A stretch of DNA of 10,214 nt from DASWHX01 sp036397995 (GCA_036397995.1 DASWHX010000228.1:1-10214); one strand, 5' to 3'; shown: positions 1-6,870, counted from the first letter of the stretch. Notes: generated by a model not told the origin, from the letters alone. Numbers and translations are program-made.

Positions 1-1802
1 GCATTTCCTGTAATAGGGTATACTGTAAATGCTCCATCACCGGTGGCTAGCCATTTAATAGAATCGACGGGTGCGGAGAAAGCTGGTTCTAAGGTGACAA
101 ATTTTGTATCGGCACAAATCTGCTGGTTCGGGCCGGCTTCCACCAAGACTTCTTCATTAAAGGAAATCCTTATCCCATCTTCAACGGAATTACATCCATT
201 TGAAGAATTGACAATCAATTTAAGATCGACATATCCGGCCGCAATGTCACCTGAACCGGAAACGTAGGCTGCTTCCAATCCGGTATTATCAGGGCTGAAA
301 TTTCCATCGCCGGTTGATACCCAGAATGCTTCTGCAAAATTTCCCGCAGCCGTTCCGTTTAATTCAATTTGCCCGGAACTGCAAACTGTAAAATCTGTCC
401 CTGCCGAGATTTCCGGCAATTTCTTGATGAAAATAGTAACCTGATCCGTGACCCCACTACAAATACCCACATGAGTTAATGTTAAAGTTACGCTGTCCAT
501 TTCGAGGTCGTTTTTACCAATTATATAACTGGTAATCAATTGATTAGGACTTTCAAAGCTCCCAAATCCATCGGATGACCAAAAAACGGAGTCGGTTAAA
601 CCGGTAATTGATCCGGTAACCGCGATTGACGTCTCGTTAGCACAAATCTCCTGGTCACTACCGGCATCAGCAGTAAGTTTTTGATAGGTTATTATCATTG
701 AATCAGAAGAATCCTGACACACAGAACTATTTAAGGAAGATAAAGTAAGGATAACCGAACCATTGAGGAGGTCTTCGGGGCTGGGGAAATACTTTGCGTT
801 CAAACTGGAAGAGTCCGGATCAAAGATACCGGTTCCGGATGTTGACCAGTAACCTACAGTGGAACTTCCTGAAATGGAACCGTTCAAAACCAAATCAGGA
901 TTTTCAGAACAAATTGTTGTATCACTTCCGGCGTCCACAACAGTTTCAGGGTAAAAGAAAATCTTTACTTCATCCTGAACCGGATCGCAGGAAGCATTGC
1001 TTGCTGTGAGGGTGAGCGTAATTTCTGTAAATGCTTTATCTGCAGTTGAGGGGACATAAGAAGCTTCCAGGTTATCCGCTCCGGGTGAAAAATACCCGGT
1101 TCCATCTGTAGACCACTCGATCGTGGTTGCACCGGCAACACTTCCATTTAATAATATACTGGCTGTGCTGCTACAAATATCCTGATCATTGCCTGCTGAC
1201 AACGCAACAGGATCCATAACTTCAACCCAGACAATATCTACATCCTGGCATCCAAAGGCATCCTCAACAAGCAAAAAGTAGTAAGAAGAGACCGTTGGAG
1301 AAGCTATGGGGTCAGCTTTTGTGGGATTATCTAAACCCACAGTAGGTACCCATTGATAGGAATAGGGGGGTTGGCCTCCCATAGCGGAAGGTTTACCCCC
1401 TAACCTAACCTCATCCCCCTGACAAATTTCGAAATTAGATCCACCGTTGGCTGTCGGTGGTGTATTGATTGTTATGGTAACGGCTGAGGTAGATTGACAC
1501 CCCTCCGCATCAGTAATTGTTAATGAATAAGTGATTGTTTCTTTAGGGCTGGCGGCAGGATTTGCGATAAAGGGATTATCTAATCCCGTAACCGGACTCC
1601 ACTCGTACGTATAAGGACCTGTTCCTCCTGAGGCTGCCTGGAGTCCGCCCAGGGTGGTTCTGCCTCCTAAACAAAGGCTTACATCGTTACCGGCATCTGC
1701 TGTACAAGCCAGAGACAAGTTCTCATTAGCGGCTTCTGCCAGTGAGCAAACCAGAAGCATCAGGATAATAAAACCTAAGAAGATTAAACGTACTGACTTC
1801 AT
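1..1802 (-). CDS. Large repetitive secreted surface protein (SprB/adhesin-like), N-terminal part
   Basis: Reading the minus strand from the ATG at 1802-1800 gives 600 uninterrupted codons up to the window edge, so the C-terminus is missing. Residues 1-24 form a signal peptide: Lys/Arg near the start, a hydrophobic core, then LAEA. Two modules follow at about 36-113 and 117-195 with the pattern 'AGxxxxxC ... PYxYxWxPxxGLDNP ... GCQ', which resembles the PKD-like repeats of SprB-type gliding adhesins. From about 202 the module type changes to 80-90-residue units (starts near 202, 288, 378, 465, 553) with 'AGxDxxIC', 'LNGSxxG', 'WSTxGxGxFxP' and a Cys near the end of each unit. The pattern implies an extracellular beta-sandwich rod exported by Sec and then probably T9SS; the sorting domain would lie off the left edge. 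It is divergent from the T9SS cargo gene at 1985, which has related repeats. The exact ligand or role is unknown. The coding call is strong; the adhesin role is inference. Confidence 0.9.
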   Translation of the reverse strand, partial: MKSVRLIFLGFIILMLLVCSLAEAANENLSLACTADAGNDVSLCLGGRTTLGGLQAASGGTGPYTYEWSPVTGLDNPFIANPAASPKETITYSLTITDAEGCQSTSAVTITINTPPTANGGSNFEICQGDEVRLGGKPSAMGGQPPYSYQWVPTVGLDNPTKADPIASPTVSSYYFLLVEDAFGCQDVDIVWVEVMDPVALSAGNDQDICSSTASILLNGSVAGATTIEWSTDGTGYFSPGADNLEASYVPSTADKAFTEITLTLTASNASCDPVQDEVKIFFYPETVVDAGSDTTICSENPDLVLNGSISGSSTVGYWSTSGTGIFDPDSSSLNAKYFPSPEDLLNGSVILTLSSLNSSVCQDSSDSMIITYQKLTADAGSDQEICANETSIAVTGSITGLTDSVFWSSDGFGSFESPNQLITSYIIGKNDLEMDSVTLTLTHVGICSGVTDQVTIFIKKLPEISAGTDFTVCSSGQIELNGTAAGNFAEAFWVSTGDGNFSPDNTGLEAAYVSGSGDIAAGYVDLKLIVNSSNGCNSVEDGIRISFNEEVLVEAGPNQQICADTKFVTLEPAFSAPVDSIKWLATGDGAFTVYPITGN

Positions 1803-1885
1803 AAACTTGATTTAATTATTAGACCATGCAAAGGTTGGCAGCACGCAAGTATTCTTTATGGGAAAATTCAGGAATGAAATTCTTT

Positions 1886-1950
1886 AGGCATTTTACCTAT
1901 GCTTAGCTCTGGAGTCTCAATTGAGTTTTTAAGAAATGGGTAAAATACCT
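1886..1950. promoter_or_regulatory. Long imperfect inverted repeat in the divergent promoter region
   Basis: The arm at 1886-1900 (AGGCATTTTACCTAT) matches the reverse complement of the arm at 1936-1950 (ATGGGTAAAATACCT) at 13 of 15 positions. Between the arms is a perfect 10-bp palindrome, CTCAATTGAG, at 1916-1925. The element lies in the 182-bp gap between the two divergent secreted-protein genes, so it is a plausible shared operator. The regulator is unknown. The dyad is seen directly; the function is inferred. Confidence 0.45.
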
Positions 1951-1984
1951 ATTTCCTCCAATTCAGGTATTCTGTAATATTTAA

Positions 1985-4093
1985 ATGAAGCCTATCAATC
2001 ATCTTTGGGGTGTTATTTTAAATAAAATGTTGATGCGAACCTTTACAAACCTTTTCATTTTAACCGGGCTGATACTACCCCATTTTCTTGATGCCCAATC
2101 TGTTACTGTTGAGAATTTCAGTAATTACGGTTTAACCAATCAAGGAATTTACCTGGAACAAGACAAGCAATTCGGTTCCTTTCTTTATGAATTTAAATTG
2201 GAACAACAGAAGGTGGATACTGTGGGATTCGCCGCCGCAATTGGTATAGATGGATACTTGCAAGTTGGAGGATTCGAACCTGTAACTGAATTTAAAATAG
2301 TGAACAAAGAGAAAACGAAGTTCTCATTTAATGGATTATTTGGTTCAGTACTGAATGACACACCGGCAGAGATTTTAGTTTCAGGATATAAAAATGGGAT
2401 GCAGGTAGCCGAAGAGGTCCTGATAACCATAAACAAAACAAAGCCGGGTAAATTTTACGATTTCACAGCCAATTCGCAATTTTATAATGTAGATGAAATA
2501 AGATTCAGAAGTGAAAATAATATGTCTTTCATTATTGAGCATTGGTCTTACAGTGAAAAATGCCTGGCTGCAATAGCGGATGCCGGAGAAAATAGTGAAG
2601 TCTGTGCTTCAGGCAGCATACTAACAGCGAACAACCCCTCAGTCGGGACAGGAACCTGGCAGGTAATCAAAGGGTCAGGAATACTTGATAATCCCGGTTC
2701 ATTTCAAACCCAGGTTGAAAACCTAAGCGTTGGCTTAAATGAATTTGAATGGAAAGTTGTGAATGGATATTGCGACAGTGCAGTTAGCAATGTGCAGGTT
2801 TACAGGTACGCCGAGCCTAATCTCGCGGAAACAGTAGTTGATTTTGAAACCTGTTCGACTGAAGTCACTCTGAATGCCAATTCACCAACGAATGGTACCG
2901 GAATGTGGACCATTATCGCCGGGACAGCAATAATTAATTCTGTAAACGAGCCTATTACGAAGGCCGGTAATCTTTCAACCGGTGAAAATATTTTTGTATG
3001 GCAAATTTCCAATGGTATTTGTGCTTCCACAGCAGACACATTAAAAATAACAAAAAACCCAAGCCCTGATGAGTCATGGGCAGGAACTGACTTTATCACT
3101 TGTTCTTCTGAAGTGCAACTTGCAGCCAACTTACCACTAACCGGTACAGGTGAATGGTCGGTGAAAGAGGGGAATGCGATTATTTCAGATAAAGGAAATC
3201 CTACCGCGTATGCTTTTAATTTAAGTGAAGGTGAAAATATCTTTCAGTGGAACATTACCAATGAATGCAATACTTTTTCATCTCGCATAACTATCACAGT
3301 TCCATTTAATGTTACCCAGGCAAATGCCGGAAGTAACCAGGAAGTGTGCATCAACGAAATCGCAATGAATGCTAATGTCGCGGTGATTGGAACCGGCGAG
3401 TGGAGTATTATTAGCGGTTCGGGACAAATTCAGGACCCCGGGAATCCGGCGTCTCTGATAACGGGCTTGAATGAAGGACAAAATTTATTCGTGTGGAAAA
3501 TCAAAGGTCAGGAATGCCGGATTAGTTCCGATACGGTATCGGTAACAGTTAATCCAATTATAGTGAATGCCGGGGAAGATAAAGAAATCTTTACCGGGCA
3601 ATCTGTAACCATCGGTCCCGAAAGTTTTGATCTTGCTTCAGGAACAGTTTTTTGGGAGGGAGGGTATGAAATTGATGATCCTTATTTATTAAATCCCAGG
3701 GTCAGCCCGCTTGAAACCACCACATATACTATGACCTATACGGATGGTAGCGGCTGCGAGGGTAGGAATTCAGTTGTTGTTAAAGTGATTGAAAGAGAAA
3801 CCATCGTGGATCTGCATATTCCAAAGGGAATTTCACCAAACAATGATGGTATCAATGACACCTGGCACATCAGGGGTATTGAGGAGTTTTCCAATAACGC
3901 GGTGAAGATATTTAATCGCTGGGGACAGATTGTGTTTGAAAGAAATGGATATGACAATACAGATCCTTTCATCGGAGTTTCCAAAGTCGGTTTATCCTTT
4001 GGATCCGAGTTGCCTGAAGGCACGTATTTTTACCACATAAGTTTGTATGAAACAAATACAGTATTCAAAGGTTATATTGAAGTTAGAAAATAA
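1985..4093 (+). CDS. T9SS type B sorted protein with gliding-motility C-terminal domain and Cys-containing repeats
   Basis: This is a 702-residue secreted protein. The hydrophobic segment at about 20-36 ending in LDAQS is a signal peptide. ATGs at 2027 and 2033 (residues 15 and 17) would give a more usual short leader than the ATG at 1985, so the start is uncertain. Residues 40-195 form a beta-rich domain I do not recognise. Four repeats begin near 198, 282, 365 and 447, each with 'C...xLxAN...GTGxW...G.xI...N...L..G.N.F.W.I..G.C', about 75-85 residues long. Residues 528-605 form a fifth, divergent PKD-like module (TYTMTYTDGSGCEG). Residues 612-702 carry 'PKGISPNNDGINDTW', 'IFNRWGQIVFE' and 'LPEGTYFYHI', hallmarks of the gliding motility-associated C-terminal domain (TIGR04131/CHU_C), which is the type B T9SS sorting signal. 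It is probably exported and held at the cell surface or released. The repeats resemble those of the divergent neighbour, which suggests related roles. The substrate is unknown. Confidence 0.93.
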   Translation: MKPINHLWGVILNKMLMRTFTNLFILTGLILPHFLDAQSVTVENFSNYGLTNQGIYLEQDKQFGSFLYEFKLEQQKVDTVGFAAAIGIDGYLQVGGFEPVTEFKIVNKEKTKFSFNGLFGSVLNDTPAEILVSGYKNGMQVAEEVLITINKTKPGKFYDFTANSQFYNVDEIRFRSENNMSFIIEHWSYSEKCLAAIADAGENSEVCASGSILTANNPSVGTGTWQVIKGSGILDNPGSFQTQVENLSVGLNEFEWKVVNGYCDSAVSNVQVYRYAEPNLAETVVDFETCSTEVTLNANSPTNGTGMWTIIAGTAIINSVNEPITKAGNLSTGENIFVWQISNGICASTADTLKITKNPSPDESWAGTDFITCSSEVQLAANLPLTGTGEWSVKEGNAIISDKGNPTAYAFNLSEGENIFQWNITNECNTFSSRITITVPFNVTQANAGSNQEVCINEIAMNANVAVIGTGEWSIISGSGQIQDPGNPASLITGLNEGQNLFVWKIKGQECRISSDTVSVTVNPIIVNAGEDKEIFTGQSVTIGPESFDLASGTVFWEGGYEIDDPYLLNPRVSPLETTTYTMTYTDGSGCEGRNSVVVKVIERETIVDLHIPKGISPNNDGINDTWHIRGIEEFSNNAVKIFNRWGQIVFERNGYDNTDPFIGVSKVGLSFGSELPEGTYFYHISLYETNTVFKGYIEVRK

Positions 4094-4117
4094 TTCTTAC
4101 CTCTCACATAGAATAAA

Positions 4118-4408
4118 ATGACTATCAGAAAATTCATCCAAAAGACCTTAAAATTGCAATCTAATACAGAGTTGCAGGAAGTTCAGAGATTAATTAATGC
4201 AACTGAGAATTATATTTCATCAATAAATGAAAATTCCACGAATAAGCTGGAAAGGAATCATGAATTAATTTTTCTAAGCGGAATTATTCAACACCTTGAG
4301 AACAACTATACCCAAATTCCGGATTGTATTTATGAGAAAATATTAAAATGCAATAGCGGAGTCAAAAAGAAATCATTTGAGAATTTCAGAAAAGAATACA
4401 GTTGTTAG
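4118..4408 (+). CDS. Small helical protein of unknown function
   Basis: This encodes 96 residues starting 24 bp after the T9SS cargo gene on the same strand, so the two are probably co-transcribed. I do not recognise a family. The sequence is polar and mostly helix-forming (TELQEVQRLINATENYISSI, then HELIFLSGIIQHLENNY), with Cys residues near 69, 76 and at the very end and a Lys-rich C-terminal third. No signal peptide or membrane segment is visible, so it is probably cytoplasmic. Codon use and composition match the neighbours. The hairpin repeat begins 4 bases after its stop codon. It could be a lineage-restricted accessory gene. Confidence 0.6.
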   Translation: MTIRKFIQKTLKLQSNTELQEVQRLINATENYISSINENSTNKLERNHELIFLSGIIQHLENNYTQIPDCIYEKILKCNSGVKKKSFENFRKEYSC

Positions 4409-4412
4409 CCTG

Positions 4413-4454
4413 GAAATTGTCCCCCTTGTTTTAAGGGGGACTAAAGGGGGTTTT
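4413..4454 (+). repeat. Hairpin repeat copy A
   Basis: The copy starts with GAAATTG, then has a perfect 9-bp stem: GTCCCCCTT at 4419-4427 and AAGGGGGAC at 4433-4441, with loop GTTTT. The tail reads TAAAGGGGGTTTT. It lies just after the stop of the 96-residue gene, in a convergent intergenic region, so it may also help end transcription: a G-run followed by T's is present. Confidence 0.85.
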
Positions 4455-4512
4455 CCTTCCCACATATAACAACTGCATTTCTATTTTCAAAACTACCCCT
4501 GGGAAAAATATT

Positions 4513-4552
4513 AACCACCCCTGCCCCCTCCTTAAAATAAGGAGGGGAAATT
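4513..4552 (-). repeat. Hairpin repeat copy B, inverted and divergent
   Basis: This reads as the family in reverse orientation: AACCACCCCTG, then the stem CCCCTCCTT at 4525-4533 and AAGGAGGGG at 4539-4547, then AAATT. The stem sequence differs from copies A and C (CCTCC instead of CCCCC), yet both arms have changed together and pairing is kept. This compensatory change argues that the hairpin itself is selected or copied as a unit. An extra inverted tail-like ACCCCCTG follows at 4553-4560. Confidence 0.75.
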
Positions 4553-4562
4553 ACCCCCTGCC

Positions 4563-4607
4563 CAGAAATTGTCCCCCTTGTTTTAAGGGGGACTACAGGG
4601 GGTTTTT
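4563..4607 (+). repeat. Hairpin repeat copy C
   Basis: The stem arms are at 4571-4579 and 4585-4593 (GTCCCCCTT / AAGGGGGAC), the loop is GTTTT, and the tail is TACAGGGGGTTTTT. The 43 bases 4563-4605 are identical to 9982-10024, about 5.4 kb away, which shows that this is a dispersed family. The copy ends 24 bp beyond the floA stop codon. Confidence 0.85.
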
Positions 4608-4631
4608 GAATTTCAGATTTTGCTAATGAAA

Positions 4632-5537
4632 TTAGTTTTGGTCGTTCGCATACATTGAGCCTCTCCTGAATGCACCGGCCATGGCCATGGGAATCTTTGC
4701 CAATGCTTCAATAACCAAAGCACGGGCTTCCTGTGACTTGGCTATCATTTCTTGCTCCAGGGCAACCGCCACTGCTCGTCTTTCCTCCGCTTTAGCCTGC
4801 GCAATATGTAAATCTGCCTTGGCCTGATCAATTTGTAACGCGGCTCCAATATTTTTTCCTACCTCAATATCTGCTATATCAATGGAAAGGATATCAAAAG
4901 CGGTGCCTGAGTCCAATCCGTTCATAAGGACTTCTTTGGAAATGAATTCCGGGTTACCAAGAATTGCTTTGTAGTTCTTTGCTTTGCCGATTGCCGAAAT
5001 TATGCCCTGGCCAACTCTGGCTTTTATCGTTTCTTCACCTGCGCCGCCAACCAGTTGTTTAATGTTGGCTCTTACGGTAACTCGCACATCCACCAGCAGC
5101 TGAATGCCTTCAATGGATACCCCGATAATAGAGGGTACGACAATAACGAACGGAGTCACAGAAATACCAACGGCTTTCAATACATCTCTGCCTGCCAGGT
5201 CAATGGCAGTAGCCTGCTTGAAGGAAAGGTCAAGATTGGCTTTATCGGCAATAATCAATGCCTTTATCACTGCAATGACATTACCCCTGGCCAAAAAATG
5301 CATTTCAAGAACATCGGTGGTAATTCCTTTAATGCCCGCTTTGGTAGAAAGAATTAGCGATTGAACAATAAGAAGCGGCGGCACTTTACGAAACCGCATA
5401 ATCATAAGAGTAAACAAATTAACCCTTACACCCGACAGAGTTGCGCTGATCCACAGACCTATGGGGATGAAATACATAATCACCCAAAATCCACCCAGGA
5501 TTGCACCAATCCAGATGTAAAGAGCATATTCCATCAT
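4632..5537 (-). CDS. floA: Flotillin-like protein FloA, short C-terminal tail
   Basis: This is a membrane-associated scaffold of the FloA/YqfA family (SPFH-like, formerly UPF0365), which organises functional membrane microdomains in bacteria. It has 301 residues. Residues 5-36 are hydrophobic, forming a membrane anchor or hairpin. The core is very well conserved: 'AIDLAGRDVLKAV' (111-123), 'VTVRANIKQLVGGAGEETI' (153-171), 'ARVGQGI', 'GLDSGTAFDILSIDIADI' (207-224) and 'GKNIGAALQ'. An Ala/Glu-rich coiled-coil segment, 'QAKAEERRAVAVALEQEM', follows at 247-264. Adjacent ATGs occur at 5535-5537 and 5532-5534; the first was taken. From memory, family members run to about 330 residues and continue after the 'AMAEA(F/L)R.G' segment with a conserved tail. 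Here the protein ends only 12 residues after 'AMAGAFRRG', next to a hairpin repeat. No NfeD-like partner is in the window. Confidence 0.95.
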   Translation of the reverse strand: MMEYALYIWIGAILGGFWVIMYFIPIGLWISATLSGVRVNLFTLMIMRFRKVPPLLIVQSLILSTKAGIKGITTDVLEMHFLARGNVIAVIKALIIADKANLDLSFKQATAIDLAGRDVLKAVGISVTPFVIVVPSIIGVSIEGIQLLVDVRVTVRANIKQLVGGAGEETIKARVGQGIISAIGKAKNYKAILGNPEFISKEVLMNGLDSGTAFDILSIDIADIEVGKNIGAALQIDQAKADLHIAQAKAEERRAVAVALEQEMIAKSQEARALVIEALAKIPMAMAGAFRRGSMYANDQN

Positions 5538-5550
5538 TGTTTTTAGTGAC

Positions 5551-5673
5551 TTATATTTTCCTTATTTCCAACTTCTCCATTCGCTTTGCAGCTTTTGCAG
5601 CTCTCTTTTCCTTTAAATTTTTGGCAGGCTTTTTCTTAACGGATTGTTCCTTCCCTCCCTTTTCTTTTGACAT
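5551..5673 (-). CDS. 40-residue Lys/Ala-rich basic small protein upstream of floA
   Basis: ATG at 5673-5671 opens a 40-codon frame ending TAA at 5553-5551, only 13 bp before the floA start and in the same orientation. The product begins MSKEKGGKEQ and continues with KKKPAKNLKEKRAAKAAKR and a short amphipathic end (MEKLEIRKI). About one third of residues are Lys or Arg, and there is no membrane segment. It looks like a soluble, perhaps disordered or helical, nucleic-acid- or membrane-surface-binding peptide. I recall similar Lys-rich micro-ORFs in Bacteroidota, but I assign no function. The A-rich leader (AGAAAGAA) directly before the ATG and the tight spacing to floA support a two-gene unit. 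Low complexity makes a chance frame possible but less likely. Confidence 0.6.
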   Translation of the reverse strand: MSKEKGGKEQSVKKKPAKNLKEKRAAKAAKRMEKLEIRKI

Positions 5674-5764
5674 TTCTTTCTATTTTATATGATACTTTAA
5701 ACTGATGATAATGTAATAATATAATTAGCAATGGTAAAGGTAAATCACTGATACTTTTATGACA

Positions 5765-5793
5765 TTACATTCTTATGTAAGAACGTTACATAA
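5765..5793. promoter_or_regulatory. Palindrome cluster of TTACAT/ATGTAA half-sites
   Basis: TTATGTAA at 5773-5780 and TTACATAA at 5786-5793 form a perfect 8-bp inverted repeat with a 5-base spacer (GAACG). TTACAT at 5765-5770 pairs with ATGTAA at 5775-5780 as a second, overlapping dyad, and another ATGTAA is at 5711-5716. The sites lie between the divergent small-ORF/floA unit and the HTH regulator, about 92 bp upstream of the small ORF. They could be a repressor or activator operator. Confidence 0.4.
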
Positions 5794-5801
5794 ATCACAT
5801 G

Positions 5802-5866
5802 TTTTACCCTGAATTTTCTCATTACCGGATGATTTGATAGCACACTTAAAATTACCCGGGTAAAAT
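5802..5866. promoter_or_regulatory. GGTAAAA-type dyad with TTACCCGGGTAA palindrome
   Basis: TTACCCGGGTAA at 5852-5863 is a perfect 12-bp palindrome, extended on the right to GGGTAAAAT (5858-5866). An inward-facing partner, TTTTACCCT, lies at 5802-5810. The arrangement TTTTACC ... GGTAAAA also occurs at 1891-1945 upstream of the secreted-protein pair. Here it lies just upstream of a candidate promoter for the HTH regulator. Confidence 0.4.
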
Positions 5867-5888
5867 TTAAAAATTCTTTTCATTGCCT

Positions 5889-5896
5889 TATTTTTG
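5889..5896 (+). promoter_or_regulatory. Candidate -7 promoter element for the HTH regulator
   Basis: TATTTTTG fits the Bacteroidota -7 consensus TAnnTTTG and would give a leader of about 80 nt before the ATG at 5982. No clear -33 TTTG is seen at the right spacing, and AT-rich DNA can match by chance. Confidence 0.3.
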
Positions 5897-5981
5897 CTAT
5901 CGGTCTTATGGGCCAAAAATACATTATCCTTCATATATTATCCTTATTTACGGAGCACGGAATGTTTGAATACCATTCAAA

Positions 5982-6542
5982 ATGAAACTCTACATTAAAT
6001 TTATGGTCAGTTTGCGATGCAAATTGATGGTTAAAGAAGAACTTAATAAACTTGGGGTGAAGAATGCAATTATAGACCTCGGGGTTGTTGAAATTTTTGA
6101 GGACATAACCAAAGAACAACATAAACTTTTGAAGAAAAATCTACTCAAGTCGGGGTTAGAGCTTCTGGACGATAAAAGGAGTATTTTGATTGAAAAGATA
6201 AAGAATGTTGTTGTTGAAATGATCCATTATTCCGATGAATTGCCTAAAGAGAATTTTTCGGACTACATAAGTAATAAATTAGGTTTCGACTACACTTACC
6301 TTGCCAATACATTTTCTGAGGTCAAGGGAATTACATTGCAGCATTTCATCATTATAAATAAAGTTGAAAAAGTAAAAGAATTATTAATGTATAACGACCT
6401 TAATCTTACCGAGATTTCCTATAGATTAAATTATAGTAGCGTCGCCCATTTATCTAACCAGTTTAAAAAAATTACAGGCACCACACCTTCTTATTATAAG
6501 CAATTAAAACTCAAAAGAAGAAGTAACCTAGAAAGCCTGTGA
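5982..6542 (+). CDS. AraC-type HTH regulator with degenerate HMA-like N-terminal domain
   Basis: A 186-residue putative transcription factor. Residues about 90-175 form an AraC-type DNA-binding domain with two helix-turn-helix units: 'FSDYISNKLGFDYTYLANTFSEVKG' then 'LNLTEISYRLNYSSVAHLSNQFKKITGTTPSYYK', the second carrying the classic AraC signature (xxIAxxxGFxxxSxFxxxFKxxxGxTPxxYR). Residues about 1-63 have the alternating strand and helix pattern of a heavy-metal-associated domain (MVSLRCKLMVKEELNKLGVKNAIIDLG), but where CxxC is expected only Cys13 remains (Ser10 at the first position). It may therefore sense a ligand other than a soft metal, or only dimerise. It lacks the usual ~170-residue cupin sensor of AraC itself. 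The ATG at 5982 agrees with the MKLYIK start that I recall for Bacteroidota relatives. It lies divergent from floA; targets are unknown, and the nearby palindromes are candidates. Confidence 0.85.
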   Translation: MKLYIKFMVSLRCKLMVKEELNKLGVKNAIIDLGVVEIFEDITKEQHKLLKKNLLKSGLELLDDKRSILIEKIKNVVVEMIHYSDELPKENFSDYISNKLGFDYTYLANTFSEVKGITLQHFIIINKVEKVKELLMYNDLNLTEISYRLNYSSVAHLSNQFKKITGTTPSYYKQLKLKRRSNLESL

Positions 6543-6870
6543 GTTAGGTAATCAGCTTGGAGAATAATCTCTTCCTTTTCATTAATCCTTGATATCAGTT
6601 TCTTCCAAATACAAATTTGGACTAATAATGAATGCCAGTCCGCATTCGTTTGAATGAGTGGCTCACGCTTGAGAAATACACTAAAACAAGTTTGAATGGC
6701 ATTACAGACGCCTCAATTCCAGGAAAACTGTGATATATATAAAGATTATTCAAAAAAATGTAACATTCTCCAAACCCATATTCATAATTTTGTTTAGACA
6801 AGATTTTATATTCAGGAAAATATTTATGCAAAGGAAGTGCTGAATTACAATTTCAAGAATCTTAGGATTA
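6543..6870. other. 328-bp intergenic region, no convincing gene
   Basis: AT-rich spacer between the HTH regulator and the cupin. It contains two short dyads: CCAAAT / ATTTGG at 6605-6620 with a 4-base loop, and GAATGC / GCATTC at 6630-6647 with a 6-base loop. The 69-codon minus-strand frame at 6622-6831 looks like random AT-rich translation. No clear promoter or terminator was found, although the cupin promoter should be here. Confidence 0.5.

Noticed and set aside
43..1147. Short plus- and minus-strand open frames within 43-267, 794-1009 and 965-1147
   Set aside because: They overlap, in other frames, the long uninterrupted minus-strand frame 1-1802, whose repeats and signal peptide make it the real gene.
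2185..4023. Minus-strand frames inside the T9SS cargo gene
   Set aside because: They are antisense shadows of a gene with clear domains, and none shows a recognisable motif.
5055..5692. Plus-strand frames of 61-100 codons opposite floA and the 40-residue gene
   Set aside because: They overlap strongly conserved FloA coding DNA on the other strand and look like random translation.
5931..6122. 63-codon minus-strand frame over the HTH regulator start
   Set aside because: It is antisense to a recognised regulator, with AT-rich, aromatic-heavy translation and no motif.
6622..6831. 69-codon minus-strand frame in the intergenic gap
   Set aside because: Its Tyr/Phe/Ile-rich composition is typical of AT-rich noncoding DNA; no motif or supporting context. 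Only conservation in relatives would revive it.
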